A stretch of DNA of 64,000 bases from Pipra filicauda (lineage: Eukaryota; Chordata; Aves; Passeriformes; Pipridae): assembly GCF_003945595.2 (NCBI RefSeq), contig NW_024104421.1:7068001-7132000 (forward strand), in the 5' to 3' direction. The number at the start of each line of letters is the position of its first letter. The first letter of the stretch is position 1. Below are positions 38,480 to 51,425 of this stretch, piece by piece. The position numbers and the translations under genes are program-made. Below the pieces are notes generated by a model. The model did no database searches, had not been told where the DNA came from, and saw only the letters and a list, made by a program, of their open reading frames with translations.

Positions 38480-40110
38480 ATTTGACCTTGACAATACTAC
38501 TGTTGAGGGACACTAACCAAATTAATTGACAGGTTTGCCATGATAGTAAACCCAAACAAGTCCAGGATTTGAATACATCCAAAAGAACTTCTCAAAGCCA
38601 GAAAATGTGAGCACCGCTTCTTGGCAACTGATAAGCAGGTCACATCTAGACTTCAAAAAGCTAAGGCATAGTTTTAGTGCTAGTAAATTTTCTTTGTTAA
38701 AAACACAGCATATAAAATGCCCCCCATGCATTTCCTCAGGTAGATGTTTAACTGAATTCCTGTTAGACTACAAGTAGGTCCTTGATGAGCATGAAAGCAT
38801 CAAGTTTGCCACAGGACTCTAACATTTGGAAGTAGTGTCACAGATGCTTCTAAGGCTCCAGAAATTATTATAAAATTACAAAATTACTGGATGGAGCTTT
38901 TACTGGTGCACAGATTTTCAGTAATTTGCATGAGAAGAAAACACAAGAAGCTGCAAGAGGATGTGCTCCGAGTCATGTATAATTTGAGTGTGACCCACTT
39001 CTGTAATAGAATTAAACAGTCTCAAGTAAGATGAATAAAATGAACTGATCAGTGAAATTTAGAAGCACAATTCCAAATGGAGAAACTCTCAAAAGGAGAA
39101 ACTCTCCCACCTTGCAGGGTAAAATGATACTGACAATACTGAAATGGAACTACAAGAGATAGTGCAATTGTGGGTACAGAAGGCAATGTAACAACACCAT
39201 CATGCACAATGAGATAAAAAATAGTAAACATAATTTGCAGTATCCATCTGGCTCCATACAAGATGAGGGAGCAAAAAAAATCCTACTGTGGTCAGGCAAA
39301 TGCTGTCATTCAAGATAAGGGATCCAAGTATAAATTCTACAATAAATTCAGAAAATTATGCAAAAAAACCCCTTTCAAAGCCATAAGAGACCTGTGATTG
39401 CTGTTGATACAGATACATTTGGACTAAACAGAAAAGATGAATTATTAATAATTTTGACTTGTTACAAAACATGCTGAATAACACTGTAAAACACACTCTA
39501 AATCACAGTTTACATGTCCTGGATTCCAGATGAACCAATACCAGATAACGGCCTGCATTTCACAAGTGACTTGTTTCAGCAATTTGCTTGAGAAATCAGA
39601 TCAACCAGACTACAGCAAGTCCTTAGGAGGCACTGCCACATGAGCAAGCAAGAAGACTGTTTGGTAAATATAATAAAGAACCAGAGGTCCAAGCAAACCA
39701 CGTCTGGCCTTGTTAGATTATTATAGCACACTTCTTAGTGCTCTGTTGAGATTTCCTGTTCAAAGAATTATGGGCAATAAGGGACAAACCCCATAGATGT
39801 GTTAAGCCAGCAACATTTAAGGATTAGAAAAGAGCTATTTGTCTATAACACAAACAGAGGGAATGCTACAAACACAGCCAAGACAAGTGGTGTTGCAAAT
39901 GGAAGGCAAAGTTAGATTTCAGGGTGATTTTATAGCTACCAATTGAACACAGTCTCCTCTCAGCTGCAATGAAGTCAGATGACATAAACCTTCCAAATCA
40001 TTTTTCTCATTATTGGACTAGAGAAAAAGTTAAGTAAAAGTGAGAGGCGCTCTGGCTCCATGCATTTTAAGGACCAATACAATACTATGTTGACAGAATT
40101 TATGTCATGA
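38480..40110 (+). mobile_element. Degenerate Ty3/Gypsy-like LTR retrotransposon (pol, integrase region)
   Basis: The clearest part is an integrase core read in one frame from 39,241. A zinc-finger-like end (AKKILLWSGKC, 39,271-39,303) is followed by KRPVIAVDTDTFGLN (39,388-39,432). The second catalytic aspartate is in PDNGLHFTSDLFQQFA (39,541-39,588). After a frameshift comes RLALLDYY (39,701-39,724), then PVQRIMG (39,755-39,775). The order and spacing are those of Gypsy integrases (WPGM, TDLF, SDNGPQFTS, YLALLDYRNTP, PAQ-LMGRR). Many stops and a lost third acidic residue show it is dead. Upstream, 38,480-39,240 has weaker hints of the reverse transcriptase end (RLQKAKA near 38,650). No LTRs were found. 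Confidence 0.6.
39079..39106. repeat. Tandem 12-mer duplication
   Basis: GGAGAAACTCTC occurs at 39,079-39,090 and again at 39,095-39,106, separated by AAAA. It is a local duplication inside the old retrotransposon remains. Confidence 0.8.
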
Positions 40111-40669
40111 CAGAAGAACCAGCTTTGTATTCAAACACCATCCATCAATAAAATAGTTTAAGTTCAAAGATTCATTGACTGTAAGAGGAATGATTGTGTA
40201 ACATATGACAGCCTCAGAACATTGATAGATTAGATTGGTCTAGTTGTGTATTTTATTAACTGACTGCTTCAGTTTGTAGATGTTACTTTACACACATTTG
40301 CTGTTAAAAGAAATCAGTATAGCAGTTGCTGCTGACTTGTGCAAAACAAGAAAGAGAGTAACCTTTGGGTAACGCTGATCCACATGTGCGCTGAAGCAGA
40401 GAACAATTTTCATCTCCTCCCAAAACATCTTTATTTCAAATATTACACATCTTGACAGAATTTGGCAGATAAAATAATCTGGTGCCTCTCATTTCAATTA
40501 GTTTCAGATTCCAACTGCTGGATCTTGTTATTATTTTGTCTATGCAAAGAGCATTCTACTATCAGATGGCTTCTCACTGCATAGGTACTTACACAATGTG
40601 TTCAAGTAATTTATAAACCTTCTGTTAAACAGTTACAAGCAATTGGCTTTTTGTGGCATGCTTTCTTTT

Positions 40670-40880
40670 TCTTGTTTTTCAAACCTTGAGTCATTCTTGT
40701 AGCTCTTCTGCAAACCTCTCCCAATCTTTCCACATCCTTCTTTAGCATTGACACCAGATTAGGATGTCCAGGAACAGTTTTGCTTTGCCCAGAGATAACC
40801 CCACCTCATGCTTTCATCGCATATTCCCATAAAAACTAACACATTTAGCAGCTGCACTGCACTGGGAGGTCCTGTGCAGC
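40670..40880 (-). mobile_element. Old CR1 LINE fragment, minus orientation
   Basis: The plus-strand text GAGTCATTCTTGTAGCTCTT, then CAAACCTCTCCCAATCTTTCC, ACATCCTTCTTTAGCATTG and CAGATTAGGATGTCCAGGAAC (given in parts) is a diverged form of the reverse complement of the CR1 3' part (GTGGCTCTTCTCTGGACCCTC, CCAATTTATCCACATC, and a GTGGTGCCCAGAACTG-type run). The boundaries are soft. It may extend to about 41,230. Confidence 0.5.
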
Positions 40881-41351
40881 TGGATGATCCCAGCAACCAC
40901 GATCAGAGAGACCTTTTCAGAGCTGCTGCTTTCTGAGGGGGCCTCTTGTTCTGCGAGGATGACTGACACCTTTTGTTCCCAGCTGCATGACCTTGGACGT
41001 GTCTCCACTGAAATGTGTATTGTTTGAGCACACCAGAAGATGGCTTTGTAAGCTATGAGTGACCCCTCCCATGACACATGGTTACACTGAATCTCCTTTC
41101 ACCTGAAAACTTTTAACAGTCATCTTTCAAATCACTGCCAAATAACACTGAGCCAAAAAGAAATCCCTGCAGCTGCACTAGAAACCACCCCATATATAAT
41201 AATTTCCAATCAGCAAACAAGACATAGCTAGTTTCTAACAGATTTTTCTGTATTTATTTTGTATACTCTTAATGTTTTAATCTGAATGTCGTGCTGTAGC
41301 AAGTTAAATATCACAGAGATATCTAAGCACAATAAAACAAAATAACCCCCC

Positions 41352-41380
41352 ATGCAAACTAATTAAATGCAAATTAATTA
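41352..41380. promoter_or_regulatory. Tandem octamer plus TAATTA motifs
   Basis: ATGCAAACTAATTAA (41,352-41,366) is followed directly by ATGCAAATTAATTA (41,367-41,380). Each unit joins a POU-octamer-like ATGCAAA(C/T) to a homeodomain-type TAATTA core. The paired, in-phase arrangement could be a transcription-factor binding site, but nothing else supports function. Confidence 0.3.
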
Positions 41381-41879
41381 TATAAGATATATCAAGTTAA
41401 TTCAGCAGGCCCATTGCCCATAACACTTTGACACCCACAACAAACCATTTACAGAATCCCCACAAAGACCAGTGTGTGCTTGCACAAGGTGCAAGTGACT
41501 TCAAATGTGTTTGTGGGCACGGAGAGAGCTGATGTCTAATGTCACCAGTACAACATCACTGGAACATAAATACTTGTTACTTGAGCACTTAACTCCTCTT
41601 CTGGGACTGCAGAAGCTTTTCTGTATGTCATACACTTATCTGTATCACACCACAGTACAGATAAACAGATGATAAAATGCACTGAAGTGATGATCTGCCT
41701 GGAGGGCAAAAGCCCAGCTAAACAAAAACCACCAGAGAAAATAAGAGAGAACAGAAGGAGTGGTGTTCACTTTGAGACATTCACCCACCACTGTTTATGG
41801 GACTTGACTCTCACACCCTTCATTTCAATTAACTGTGTGCCTTGAAATTTCTCCTAACAGAAAGCTGGATAGCATCTCT

Positions 41880-42440
41880 GGTAAGGAAGGCTGGAACATG
41901 ACATGGCAAATGGTGGATGACCTTGAGGGCTGGTGTAGTAGAAACGGGAAAAAGCTCAAAAGCACAGAGTGCCAGGACATGTACTTGGGGAGTAATAAAC
42001 AGAACCTCTGCTGTAAATTGTGATAGAACCAGTAGGAAATCACAAAGGAGGAGAAAGGCCTGGATGCATCATCCAACTGAAGGATGACTGTGGGTCTCTG
42101 GTGTGATGCAGCATGAAAAAAGCAAATACAACCCCAAAATATTTCAGGCAAGGAATTTCCATCAGAGAAAGGGAACCATCACCCCACTTATACAAGGCAT
42201 TGATCAGACCTTGTTAGGGAATGGTCCTTCTCATCCATATGTGAGAAAGGCAAATACAAACGAGAACAGGTTGCAGAAAGGGCTGCTAGATTGACAACAG
42301 GTCTTACACAGAGAAGTCTACATGAAAGTATATGTAGAGTGGGAAAAAGAAAACAGAGGATGCCATTGCTCTTCATATGTACATCAGAGAAAGAGAGAGA
42401 CACATAAACTAAAGGTTACATCTGTCTCAAGAACAATTGA
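41880..42440 (+). mobile_element. Ancient CR1/L3-like LINE fragment (end of ORF2 and 3' region)
   Basis: The frame from 41,835 shows DDLEGWCSRNGKKLKSTECQ, then DMYLGSN, which corresponds to the C-terminal stretch of CR1-clade reverse transcriptases (LE-WA-KN-MKFN-KC-VLHLG-N). Downstream nucleotides continue in the right order: GAGGAGAAAGGCCTGGATG, AGGATGACTGTGG, TGTGATGCAGCATGAAAAAAG, TACAAGGCATTGATCAGACC, GAACAGGTTGCAGAAAGGGCT. This matches the old amniote CR1-L3 type rather than the young avian CR1 at 34.6 kb. It has several stops and indels and is inactive. Confidence 0.75.
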
Positions 42441-42835
42441 CGAGTAATAAGTACATGTTACAACTTGCAGCACAGTTTCTAGTTATCAAAGTGTCCCACT
42501 GTGGGACAGTGGTGGGAATAATATCTGCATAATCTTCATATTTTTTTACTGAGCTTATTAAGTTTAAGGGTGATAGTGTTACTTGCAACCACAGAGTATT
42601 GGATTAAACAACTCAGAGGGCCCTTTCTAGTCCTGTGAGTTACAGACACTGTTTTGTGATAGAAGTAACATGTAGCTATGGTTGGGTGATCCTTGTTGTA
42701 CCCCAGAAGGCACTCGGAATGAAACCAAGTCCAGATCACTCAAAAAACCCTGAAAACATGTTTTCAGTGACTTAGAAAAGAAAGGACATGTGGAAAGAGG
42801 GAACACGAAAACAAGAAGACAAATAAATTTCTTCA

Positions 42836-43012
<177 letters not shown>

Positions 43013-43459
43013 TCAGTGTGAGTGTGAACAGTGATAAATCAGCATGATCACGGGTTCATAACAGTCTTAATCCAAAATGCTACTGATCCTGCAGGGTCAC
43101 CAGTGTGTGTTGGCATGGGATGATTTGAGTAAGGATGATTCAGATAGGGGACAAGCCATAAATTAAGATACTAACTTGGGCTGGGGAGGGAGAGCAGGTG
43201 ACCATTTTACCACACAATAAGGCTCAGCGCAGATGCACTCAAGTGACTTGTGACAACTTGCTCAGGAGTTAGAAGTTGTAAAATGGCCTCAGTGCAACGT
43301 TGTATCTAATAGCTGTAGTCTCTGGGTACTAGCACAACATCTGTTTACATCCTGCCTTCTCATCTCTGCCCTTTACTCCACTGCATTCAGTGGATGCACC
43401 TGCTCAAACTGATGGGCAAAGCGGTTTCTGTGCTTTGTGCTGGGCAGACGTGACAGAGG

Positions 43460-43570
43460 ATTCACCCCGATTCTGACCCACTGTGTGATCTTGGGCAAGT
43501 CCCTGAGCCCCTCTGGGCTGCAGCTTCCCACGTGTGAGTTGGGCCATAGTGCCTTGGTGTCCAGCAGTGG
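43460..43570 (+). repeat. MIR-like CORE-SINE fragment
   Basis: CTGTGTGATCTTGGGCAAGT, then CCCTGAGCCCCTCTGGGCTGC, AGCTTCCCACGTGTGAGTTG and GGCCATAGTGCC (given in parts) align by eye with the MIR core and tail (TGTGACCTTGGGCAAGTCAC, TTAACCTCTCTG-GCCTCAG, TTTCC-CATCTGTAAAATGGG, ATAATAGTACC). It sits 470 bp upstream of the TMEM178B 138-bp exon. Open frames on both strands over it have no meaning. Confidence 0.7.
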
Positions 43571-44263
43571 GATGAGTGAAACCCGGGACATTCAGAACAG
43601 GGAGGCACACGGGTATTCTGGTGTCACACGTAATAAATGCGCTGCAGATGCACGGCTGGGACACAGGACACTTCATTGCCGTCTCTTGTATCCAGATGGT
43701 GACCTTGCTGGATTGTTTTTGGTGAGGACATTTTTGAGTGCTCCAGGGAGCATTAAGAGTAAGAGGAGGGCAGGGAGTTGGAGTGAAACATTTTGTGCTT
43801 TTCAGGTGTGGACTGAGTACCACTTCTGATACGGGTGCAAGGGATTGACATGCATTTGTTTCATAAACAAAGGAAAAGGACCCCCAAGACCTAATGTAAG
43901 GAATCCTTAAATTAAGGCCTGGCTATGTTGCATATTTGCCTTCTGCAAAAAGGATGGGACTGCTGGGATCCCTCTCCCTGCATGTGCTGGGAAAAAAAAT
44001 AAAATTCTTCACAGTTGGTTTTGATTTGAAATCTGGGCAGTGAGACCACCTGGCAACCGAAAGAGCAAGGACTATGTGAGCTAAAGAGCATTTTCACACC
44101 CTCAAATAATGAAACAGATGGGGTTATCTTCACTAACATTTGATTGTTCCCTGTCCCCCCTCATGCACGCATAAAAAGTTTAAGCACTGATATGTCAAGA
44201 GTATATGTATGGGGAAAATTCCAGCCAAGTCAGCTCTCCAAACATTTGTTTCCTTCTTGAAAC

Positions 44264-44279
44264 TTTTTTTTTTTTTTTT
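44264..44279. repeat. Poly(T) run
   Basis: This is an uninterrupted run of about 16 T, followed within 50 bp by a second T-rich block. On the minus strand it reads as poly(A), but no retrocopy is recognisable beside it. Confidence 0.8.
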
Positions 44280-46270
44280 GCATAGCAATGATTTTACTTT
44301 TATTTTTTTTCAAGAAACAGAATGCTTATGACAGAGAAGGAAGATTTGAAAACTGTGAATCATCCTCCAATCTCTATGGCAGCTTTTCTCCTTGGCTGGC
44401 CTTGGACTATTTCTCAATTTCTGTAATTTTTTTATGTTCTTCCCACAGTGGATAAAAGGACCACCAACACCAGCAGTGCAGATTCAATGAAATTTCTGAA
44501 TAGTGATAAAATCCCACCATCAGAGATTTATGTATCCAAAATGCTAAGTGTCCACAAGGTCTATAGGTATGTTGGGACAGAATGATTTGATTTAATGGAA
44601 GGCAGTTTACTCAGACTCATATTTATTATAGCCCTTCTTATGCAAGATCAAGTTGCAGAATGTAACCCCTCCCTTGAAACTATAACTGGTTCCTGTAGAC
44701 TGTCACTGATTTTTCAAGGAGTCTCTCTGACAACAGATAACCAGGTCTTCAGGCCACCAGTGATCAGGCCCTTTTAATAAGATACACATCTTAAAAGTTG
44801 TACTTTTTTCTTAGGTTTTGTGACTGTCCCACCACATTTGAGTATGTTCAAGGAGTTTTAGTGCAGGAAAAAGAAAAAAAAGCATTTCCTGCAGCAACTT
44901 GTACTTCCCATAGGCAGTGCTAGCCTCTGCTCCTTGGGAATTTGAGTGCTTTCTAAAACAAGCAGCAATGTTGGTAAGCATGTTTGACGGCCGAATGTCT
45001 CCCTGCTTTTTCAGCCCATGAAGGCTCAATTCGAAAGATGAATGAAAACATAAAATGTTTACTGTTTCCTATGTCATCTTCAATAACAGCACAACATGTC
45101 TCTCGGAGGTGCTGCACAGCTGTCTGTGTCAGCCCTACAAACTCCTTCCATTATAACTTGTGACTGCTGACTCTGGGTAACAACAGCACTTGTTCTTCCT
45201 GATGGAAACATACCCTAACAACCTGCTTTTAATGAGCTGAATTTAAATAGCCTTATTCAGCTGCAAGATGTCTATAACTCCTCGACACACCCCAATGCCT
45301 AGCTGATGGAGCCAGTTTTCATAGGTCCCAGAGTGGATTGCAAGCATTCCCACATCCTGTACACCAAACTAAGAAATGGTTTTTATCCCACTAAAACCAG
45401 TGTGAGTTTTGCCACTGAACAGAAGAGTTAAAGGACCATGACCAACATTTCTAGGCCAAATTTTAATGTTTGTTTCACTTGACCTCTCCTCCTGATGGAG
45501 CCTGAAATTCCCTTTCTAACAACACAGCAAAATTCATCATCTTAACTCTGGGCTTACATTATCTCTTGAAAAAAGCCAGAAAGCTAACTTCTGGCAGACA
45601 CTCAATACCACACGTTAAAAAATTCAAAATTGAACTTCTTTATGAAATCTCAGTTGTCACAAGTTCAGTGAGCTTAGTTTAAGATTGCCACTGCTTAGGC
45701 CAGTTGCAAATCTGCTCCTCACAATTCTGTTGGTTAGGGCTTATCTGAAACAAATAAAATACAAACTTTCTTTTCTATTCAAAACCATCTTGGCTTTTGT
45801 CCTGCCATAGCGTTCCCCAATGGGAGCCCTTGCAAAAGGCAGCGCTGGAAAAGGGGGTTTCAAAGTTGGTTCCAATAATAGCCTGCACTTGTCCAACAGC
45901 ATCTTCCTGGTGCTCCTCACCTGCCCACAGGAAGCTGAGGTCAGTGCTTGGTTCAAGTCTATTCAAAGTGATTCTTTTGCAGAAAAGTACTTATTGTATG
46001 TAAACGAATCATCACCCTCAGGGTATTTAGTGAAGGCCAGGGAACAGGAGCCTATATTCCCTGGACTCAATCTCTATTAGTGGTACTTTTTATGATCACT
46101 GTTTTGTTGGTGCAGGCTCCACATGGAAAGGACAGAAGAAAAGCAAAGATTTGCATTGTGTACTCGAGGCAATTTTTAAATTTGTTCTGCTAATTTAGGA
46201 TGGAGGGCTGACATATAAATAAACAATAGCTCATCAGTACAAATTGATGGGGTTTTGTCTGAGTTTGATT

Positions 46271-46722
46271 GGCACTGATAAGACCCTTCCTGAATGCATC
46301 CTGCAAAGGTAAAAAGGGTCATGCTGTCAAGTAACGCCACTTGATGTCATTTGAGCATATCCTGAGTTTGTTTGGCTTTATTTTTATGAAATTGCTCTTA
46401 TTTTTAGACTATGAAATGAATAGTTCTCTACATTCTTTCTCTCTTTGAAAACCTCTCTCAGTAACTACAGCATCTCAGGGTCATGGCATGATGATCTCAA
46501 TCAACTGAATGAGCGGCTGTGCCAGCAAAATGCACTGTTGTATCTCATACAGCCAAACGGGAGCTGCAACAGCAAACATACCTTATCTCAGTGCACTCCT
46601 GTGCATTTCTTAGCTGGTTATAAAGCTGATCCTCTCCTGGATACCCATCCCATGTCCTCACACTGCAGCAAAGTGCACAGACTGCAGGGACACTTTGAAT
46701 TCCCCTTCTCCACTATCTAGCA
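46271..46722 (+). pseudogene. Possible degenerate type I interferon-like sequence
   Basis: Pieces in the order expected of a type I interferon appear across two or three frames. GTDKTLPECILQR (46,271-46,309) resembles the region of the first loop cysteine. IVLYILSLFENLSQ (46,420-46,461) resembles helix C, and SGSWHDDLNQLNERLCQQ (46,475-46,528) resembles helix D with its conserved Trp and QQ. A late SSHCSKVHRLQGHFEFPFST segment (46,656-46,715) could be the final C-A-W / V-R helix. There are no introns, as in avian interferon genes, but stops and frame changes interrupt it. The likeness was judged by eye after scanning several frames, so chance is a real possibility. It lies antisense in the upstream TMEM178B intron. 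Confidence 0.3.
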
Positions 46723-49700
46723 AACCGAACCTTCAGAAGTGTAGTTACAAGGTGCAAATAAGGAAGGTGTTACATTGCTTTTTCTGTAACACCTACAATA
46801 TAGAAGTTGAGTTTTAATGCTTTGCCTATATGACCACTAGTTTCAATTTTTTACTGTATGGACATAAATACCACCATCACTTGTGGGCGAAAGTGCAATA
46901 TTATCTTTCCCCACATGTTTTAGAGACACCTTCTTCATCTCTTTTTCTTTTTGATGTTGACTAAAAGCTATGGGTGAATATCTTGTATTTGTGAGTCCTT
47001 TTCATGCCTAGTGCTGCTACAGGTGCTGCTGCATGTAAAAGGCAGGAAACTCAATCCTGACTCAAAATCAATATGGATCACCAGGCAAGGAATACAGCAT
47101 TCATGAACTCTGTAAACAACAAATTTCTCGACTGTTTACAATGGAGAAGGGACAGGGAATGAAGTAATCCAATTCCTGTGACTAAAACTGACATGGTAAA
47201 TTTGAAAGCTGCAAGCTTTGTGAATCGTGATAAAAAGAGAAATATTAGCATTTTAGACAACCTCCTTAAAATAGAGGCAGATTCTCATACAACAACGTGC
47301 ATTTCCTAAAAGCGTTTTAGTTTTCTGCTGGAGAATATTAACTCTAGAGGTTTTCTGAAGACAAATAAAGGCAGAAAAGCTGATTAAGATCCATTTAGTT
47401 CCAAGCAACATGTGATGGAAGGTTCTCTCTGTCAGTTTGCCCTTTCTTTCACCCTGATATCTGTCCATCTGTATTTGTTATGAGCACTAAAGTAATTCAT
47501 GCTGGTTATCACACTGTGGAAGAAGTTTCACACCCCAGCAGCTGCAAACATAACATGTTCTGAATCAGCTTTGCTTCTTGAAAATTTCAATATGCCTTTT
47601 TGACTTCTGATGTTCTGTCCACTTTCTTGAAATTGCAAGTCATCTTTCTAAAGCAAGGGCTTGGTCTTCCTCTTGGTATCTTTCTATCTTCCTTTCCACA
47701 GAGTTTAATAATACTTCCAAAATACTAGAGATTTCTTTCCTCACAATGCATACAGCGAGGAATATATGAGCCTTTTGTGAAAGACGAGGAAACCAAGCCG
47801 AGAATAGTCAACATACCCAAAGCTACATGAAAAGTTTGTGGAGGAGTATATAATTGAATCTATATTATCAGGCTTTCTGACCAGCCCTTGTGCCACATAG
47901 CACTGCTTGTTCTCAAGCATTTGGTAGCAGATCAGACTACAGTGCTTGTTATCAGACCATCAGAAAGTGCAAAACTGCTGCAAATAGTATTTCAGATATC
48001 CATCCTACACATCCTCCTTTCTTCTCCCTGTACTGAAAGGTCCATAGGGACTAAGGACCCTGAAGTCTGTATGCAGAATACATAGAACAGCTTAGGAGAC
48101 ATTCTGGGTGCAGCACCTTTCTTTCCTGAGGGGTCCCAACAAAAAGGGAAAACAAAAAGAAATCACAGATGGATTTCTGTGCCACTCTAGGACCAAATGT
48201 CAGGATATAGTAACGTCACAAGCACAAATAGACTGGGATGACATAACTCTTTAGCATAATCCCTCATTGCAGGTCACTTCAATCTATACCTTCCTGTACT
48301 AGATTCCCTCTGATTTGTCTTTAGCAGGGATTAAGATCACTTGTACTTAAAAAGATCTAAATCACTCTTTTTCTTTTTCCCAACAAATATATGTATTGGA
48401 AATTGTTCAAGAACAGCACACAGTCCTAGAGCACAGTTTACCAGATTTCACTGAGCTTTGTTTAAATTACTTCTCTTACAAAGAATCAACAGCACAGAGG
48501 TATCTTTCCCTGACATCATCTCTTCTCTTATCTCACCCCGAAACTTCAGGGGAGTAAGACAGAATTGGACAGATGTGTGTTTTATTGAAAGCCATCCCTA
48601 GCAGCTCCCAGGTACAATGAACAAGTGAGTGTTAATGCAGGTGATTTTGAGTGGCATCTTCTGGCTCTCACTATTCTCTCTGCAGAGCTCGAGACTGTGT
48701 TTTGGATGAGGTTGGCAAATAGAGGGTGAGGTTTTTAATCTTTTCTTTCTACTTCAGGTATGGAGAGATAAGAAAAGAAATATGTATTAGTCTACCTGAG
48801 ATGCAGTTAAAATCTCTGAGTGCCTTTTACTGAATCATGTGGCAAACCAGTCTTCAGTTTAAAGATTGCTCTAATGCAATCGCAGTGAGTACAACCCACT
48901 CCAACAAAAGTAACAGTGGGTTATATTGATATGGAAGTGACTCAGAAATACGCACTTACAAACATACTCTAAAACACAACTCTCTCAAAGCTGAGAGAAA
49001 GAGCAACAGAAAACCCTTACAAAAAGAGAAACTGGCTCTCTCAAGGACATAGGTGAGCCTTCATATCTCCAGAGGTGCAATGGGGTTTATAAGATACATG
49101 CATAACATCTCCTAAACCAAAAAATCCCATCACCTTCTGCTGACAAGAGTTTGTTGCTTGTGTGACAAAGTATTAAGTGTTTGGTTGCCAGCACGTGTGA
49201 ACTTGCCTGTAAGGAAATGCTGATAGGAAGCTTCTCAAGCTGGCTGTGGTCTGTGCTAGTCAACAAGTCCCTCGTGATGAGGTGTTTGTAGAATGGACAT
49301 CCTGATTTATTCTTGTCAGGACAAGCCCATCTACATAGATTTCCTCTGTCAGAATTCTTAAATTTTCTCACAGTTATTTAAACCAGAAACAATCACAAAA
49401 GAAAGGTGCCAGTTATGGACTGCTGGCACTTCAGTCTGCCTTCCTTCATAATAAACTCCACAACTTCAGGGTCAGGTGAGCAGTTCATCAGGGAGAAAAG
49501 AAGTCCTGTCTTCTACAAAGGCTGACACCTTTAGAGACTCATGCTGACGAACAGCAAACTTCACATGACGCTGCAATTTCTTATCTCTGGTGAATTTTCG
49601 TAAAGCACCAAAGAGGAAACAGGATGTCCCAGACCAGGCCACACACTGGTGTGTTACTGTCTGAAAGCAATTCCTCCAGTATTTGGGAACATTACAGGGG

Positions 49701-50177
49701 CCTAAGAAATTTTCCAGTGGCTGAAAGCACTATCTGGAGCTCAGATACCAAGTTCTGATTTTATTCTTGGCTTTTGCTCATGTAGAATAGAGAGAGACAA
49801 AAGAGGACCCCTAGATAATAAGAGAGTGATTTAAGGAGGCACTAGAGAAGGAAGGAAACAAAGATTGTTTAAGTGCATGGCAGAAAAGTGTGAGAAAAAC
49901 TGCCTCATGAGAGTGAAAAGACAGATTTGTTTTCGAGAGACTTTATGATATGGATATTAGAGAGTTCAATGCATAAAGGAGGCATTTGCACAGCAGAAAT
50001 TTAACATATTAGAAGCAGTTCTACTGCAGAAGGCAGAAGACTTATGTTATGCCTTGGGAAGAAGATGGCTGTGAATACCATCCCACAGAAGGGTTCAACC
50101 TTTTGCTCCAATCCTACTTCCCCTTCTGCTTAAAAAGAAGCTTTGGCTAGAGAAGCAACAGAATTTTATTATTATCT

Positions 50178-50212
50178 GGTAACAACAGTTACTGTTGGTA
50201 ACAACAGTTACT
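50178..50212. repeat. Tandem 16-mer duplication (19-bp period)
   Basis: GGTAACAACAGTTACT occurs at 50,178-50,193 and exactly again at 50,197-50,212, separated by GTT. It is a recent local duplication in intron sequence. Confidence 0.85.
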
Positions 50213-51425
50213 CAGCTCTGAGTGACAGCAGGCTAGGAAGGAAAGAAACCCCTTATAACCCCTGATGTAGTGGGCCAGAGCAGCTGAGCCTATGCCAAAG
50301 CATCATTTGATTCTAGTCTCCTCTCCTCTATTCCACACCATTTTCTCACTTTCTCTGGTTCTGGAGAGGAGATTTTTTTTTTCTCAGAAAGTACCCGAAG
50401 TTGATAATTTATATTTCTTTTGTGATGTTCAAGAGCTGCTCTTGAAGAGTCTTTCTACAGCTTTACTATCCGTGCTTTTAACACTGCAATATGTGATCAC
50501 CTGTGAACACTTCTGAGCTTCAGTCCCAGCAGAGTACACTTGTAATTTGCCCAGTCAACCCTTTCATCCCTCCTTTTGCTTTCTCATTCCCCAGAAACAG
50601 GGAAGAAAGACTGAGGCACTTCCATTTTTGGCCATCCTTCTTCATATTCATAGCTTTAATGCTTCCTGCTCCTGCTAGGTGAGGCCACACAAAGCAAACA
50701 TTTCTCAGTTGTAACCAAGCTAAGAGGCTTTTCCTTACACAGCTTTCACAGATTATGCAGGTTTTGAAGAATCTGAGGCACATCCAATAAAATGTCTTCT
50801 GCTCAATTTCAGTGTAGACTTTGGGACTTCATGACATCAAAGCTGTGTTATTTTCCTCTTTCTCCCTTTCCGTACTTTTGAAAAACTCAGATAGTACACA
50901 ATTCTTTATGCTGGTTGCCTCTTACTGTGAGTGATCTCTACTTGGAGCCACCACACCACAGGTACGATCAGTCCCTCAGCACCACATTAGCCTGACCAGA
51001 GGGATCTTTCCTGGAGGATGGGGGACGTCATCTCCCTGTTCCCAGCACCTCCAGCACTGGTGGTAGTGGGAGAGGCCAGGTGGAAAGCCCAGCTGTCTAA
51101 ATGGAAGTTTCCCTGCGTTCTCCAGTGATCTGGAAGGAGTCTGCAATGGGCTCTGGGTTTAGGGCAAAGGTGACACCCTTTGTGGTGAAGCGCTTGCAGT
51201 GCTGGTGAGAAGCGCAGCTCTGACACCACTAAGACTGAACTACTCCATTTGTCCCCCCACGAGGTACAGTGCACAGGAGGAAATACAGGGCAGGGCATCA
51301 GGGCCAGCTCCACCACACAGCCCTGCTGCCAGGGTGGCCTGTGACACCTAAAGATGCCTTGGGGTCAAGGGACTGAACATCTGGAGCAAGGAGCCCAGCG
51401 AGCTCTGCTTTCCCTGAAATCAGCA

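Noticed and set aside
43404..43829. Open frames of 139 and 130 residues on opposite strands
   Set aside because: They overlap a MIR-like SINE fragment; no coding signature.
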